A stretch of DNA of 8,961 bases from Burkholderiaceae bacterium. Its GTDB lineage: Bacteria > Pseudomonadota > Gammaproteobacteria > Burkholderiales > Burkholderiaceae_C. The translations under genes were made by a program, and so were the position numbers. This document shows, one piece after another, positions 7,512-8,961 of this stretch (positions are counted from its first letter, which is position 1; the number at the start of each line of letters is the position of its first letter). The notes below the pieces were generated by a model that ran no database searches, was not told the origin of the DNA, and saw only the letters and a program-made list of their open reading frames with translations. The stretch lies in the NCBI GenBank assembly GCA_023262365.1, contig JALRBF010000142.1, positions 1 through 8,961 on the forward strand, in the 5' to 3' direction.

Positions 7512-8861
7512 ATGACCACCACCCGCATCGCCGAACATGGCCTGCAAATTGCCCCCGAACTGCATCACTTCATCAACCGCGAGATGCTGCCGGCGGTGGG
7601 CGTGAGCCCGGCGGTGTTTTGGCAAGGCTTTGCCGACATCGTGCACGACCTGGCGCCGCGCAACGCCGCGCTGCTGGCCGAGCGCGACCGGCTGCAAACC
7701 GCCCTAGACCAATGGCATGCCACCCACCCCGGCCCCGTCAAAAACCCCAAGGCGTACCGCCGCTACCTTGAGACCACGGGCTACCTCAAGCCCTACCCGG
7801 CCAAGGTTAAGGCCAGCACCCGCAACGTGGACGACGAACTGGCACGCCAAGCCGGGCCGCAGCTGGTGGTGCCGATTTTGAACGCCCGCTACGCGCTGAA
7901 CGCGGCCAATGCGCGCTGGGGCTCGCTGTACGACGCGCTGTACGGCACCGACGCCATCAGCGAGGCCGACGGCGCCGAGCGTGGCCCTGGTTACAACGCG
8001 TTACGCGGCGCCAAGGTAATTGAATACGCACGGCATGTGCTGGACCGCACCGCGCCACTGAAAAAGGGCTCGCACCTGCACGCCACCGGCTACCGCATCG
8101 ACCAGGGCAAGCTGCACGTCTCGCTTGGCGACGGCAGCCGCACCACCTTGGCGCAGTCCAAGCAATTGGTGGGTTATCAGGGTGAGGCGAGCGCGCCGTC
8201 CAGCGTGCTGCTGCAACACCACGGCATTCACCTGGATTTGCGCATCGACCGCCGCACCCCCATTGGCGCCACTGACCCCGCTGGCGTGTGCGACTTGGTG
8301 CTGGAGTCGGCGCTGTCGACCATCTTGGACCTGGAAGACTCGATTGCCGCCGTGGACGCCCAGGACAAGGTATTGGCCTACCGCAATTGGCTTGGCTTGT
8401 TGCGCGGCGACCTCACCGAGCAAGTCAGCAAGGGCGGGCGCACCTTTACCCGCGGCCTCAACCCCGACCGGGTATACACCAGCCCCAGCGGCAAGCCGGT
8501 AACGCTGCACGGCCGCTCGCTGCTGTTCGTGCGCAACGTGGGCCACTTGATGACCAACCCCGCCATTTTGTGGGGCACGCGGGGCCAAGAAATTCCCGAG
8601 GGCATCATGGACGCCATGATCACCGTAACCACTGCCATGGTTGACTTACACGGTAAAGGGCAAAACGGCATACGCAATTCGCGCAAGGGCTCGGTGTACA
8701 TCGTTAAGCCCAAAATGCACGGCCCCGATGAAGTGGCCTTTGCCTGCGAGGTTTTTGAACGCGTTGAACGCGTGCTTGGCCTGCCCAAGGCCACCGTCAA
8801 AATCGGCATCATGGACGAAGAGCGCCGCACCAGCGTCTTGTCCGGATTCGCATACCGGTAG
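7512..8861 (+). CDS. glcB: Malate synthase G, truncated at a breakpoint near 8837
   Basis: Malate synthase G condenses glyoxylate with acetyl-CoA to malate. The family is ~725 residues; this frame has 449, and only about the first 442 match. Visible: N-terminal [20 protein letters not shown], the stretch [20 protein letters not shown] at 267-286, Arg341 in [11 protein letters not shown] (E. coli Arg338, by eye), Glu407 in MHGPDEVAF, and Asp435 in [11 protein letters not shown] (E. coli Mg ligands Glu427 and Asp455; the 28-residue spacing is preserved). The catalytic base, Asp631 in E. coli, and the C-terminal domain are missing, so as written the product should be inactive. After RRTSV the last residues LSGFAYR and the TAG at 8859-8861 come from antisense reading of a different gene. 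ATG at 7512 has AAGGA eight bases upstream. The truncation is probably a chimeric join rather than evolution. Confidence 0.93.
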   Translation: MTTTRIAEHGLQIAPELHHFINREMLPAVGVSPAVFWQGFADIVHDLAPRNAALLAERDRLQTALDQWHATHPGPVKNPKAYRRYLETTGYLKPYPAKVKASTRNVDDELARQAGPQLVVPILNARYALNAANARWGSLYDALYGTDAISEADGAERGPGYNALRGAKVIEYARHVLDRTAPLKKGSHLHATGYRIDQGKLHVSLGDGSRTTLAQSKQLVGYQGEASAPSSVLLQHHGIHLDLRIDRRTPIGATDPAGVCDLVLESALSTILDLEDSIAAVDAQDKVLAYRNWLGLLRGDLTEQVSKGGRTFTRGLNPDRVYTSPSGKPVTLHGRSLLFVRNVGHLMTNPAILWGTRGQEIPEGIMDAMITVTTAMVDLHGKGQNGIRNSRKGSVYIVKPKMHGPDEVAFACEVFERVERVLGLPKATVKIGIMDEERRTSVLSGFAYR

Positions 8862-8961
8862 GCGCGCCGCAGCGCCATCGCCACTTCATGAAAGCCCGAC
8901 AGAATCAGCTTCTGCTTGTTTGGATACAGCGCGATATCGCCCGCCGCGAACACGCCCGGGC
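8828..8961 (-). pseudogene. Fragment of a thioredoxin-reductase-like ferredoxin-NADP reductase
   Basis: Read from the right edge on the minus strand, this encodes PGVFAAGDIALYP, then KQKLILSGFHEVAMAL, then [12 protein letters not shown]. This is the C-terminal part of the FAD- and NADPH-binding ferredoxin-NADP reductase of the thioredoxin-reductase fold, with the GVFAAGD flavin motif and the SGFHEAA-type helix. The enzyme passes electrons between NADPH and ferredoxin or flavodoxin in the cytoplasm. The start is beyond the window. The expected last ~15-20 residues are absent: after PDKTLV the frame runs on as antisense malate synthase. The sense fragment and the glcB end share roughly the bases 8828-8837. 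I am confident of the family, less so of the exact enzyme, because related NAD(P)/FAD oxidoreductases look alike over so short a piece. Confidence 0.72.

Noticed and set aside
8378..8953. Minus-strand open frame of 191 codons as one intact protein
   Set aside because: Only its first ~45 residues are a real FNR-like fragment; the remainder is antisense malate synthase reached across the junction.

Overview
The window reads as a housekeeping stretch of a high-GC betaproteobacterial chromosome. Burkholderiales, and probably Comamonadaceae or a close relative, is my best guess. That rests on recalled protein features (the RpoN box, the ArgS and GlcB signatures) and on gene content, not on a search. 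Genes are tightly packed. Nearly every base is coding, and the two longest clear gaps are about 55 nt (between dsbA and lptA) and 48 nt (between argS and the dehalogenase gene). I see no tRNA, rRNA, CRISPR array, insertion sequence or integrase.

Left and centre (1-6722) are all on the minus strand. In transcription order they are: argS (arginyl-tRNA synthetase), a membrane-anchored SPOR-domain protein, a DsbA-type periplasmic thiol oxidase with an unusual CIHC active site, lptA and lptB (lipopolysaccharide transport), rpoN (sigma-54), and the 5' part of a THUMP/SAM-dependent rRNA methyltransferase that runs off the left edge. Spacings of 19, 29, 55, -4, 17 and 5 nt suggest two co-transcribed blocks, argS-SPOR-dsbA and lptA-lptB-rpoN-methyltransferase. 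A weak -10-like element sits before lptA.

The right part (6771-8861) is on the plus strand. It holds a haloacid dehalogenase type II with every catalytic residue in place, then, 15 nt later, a malate synthase G gene (glcB). Together they could feed haloacetate carbon through glycolate and glyoxylate into malate. The 48 nt between argS and this pair contain an imperfect 28-bp dyad whose two arms supply overlapping divergent promoter-like hexamers.

The right end is abnormal. Malate synthase G stops matching its family at about residue 442 of an expected ~725. From there to the window end the other strand encodes the C-terminal region of a thioredoxin-reductase-like ferredoxin-NADP reductase. 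The two halves meet in inverted orientation over roughly 10 bases that fit both genes. This looks like a chimeric join (amplification or assembly artefact) or a real inversion/deletion breakpoint. It matters for anyone interpreting the malate synthase.

I found no convincing new multi-gene system. The items most worth a second look are the chimeric junction, the DsbA CIHC variant, the symmetric divergent promoter region, and the unusual flanks of the lptAB-rpoN core (no lptC before it, no hpf after it within the window).
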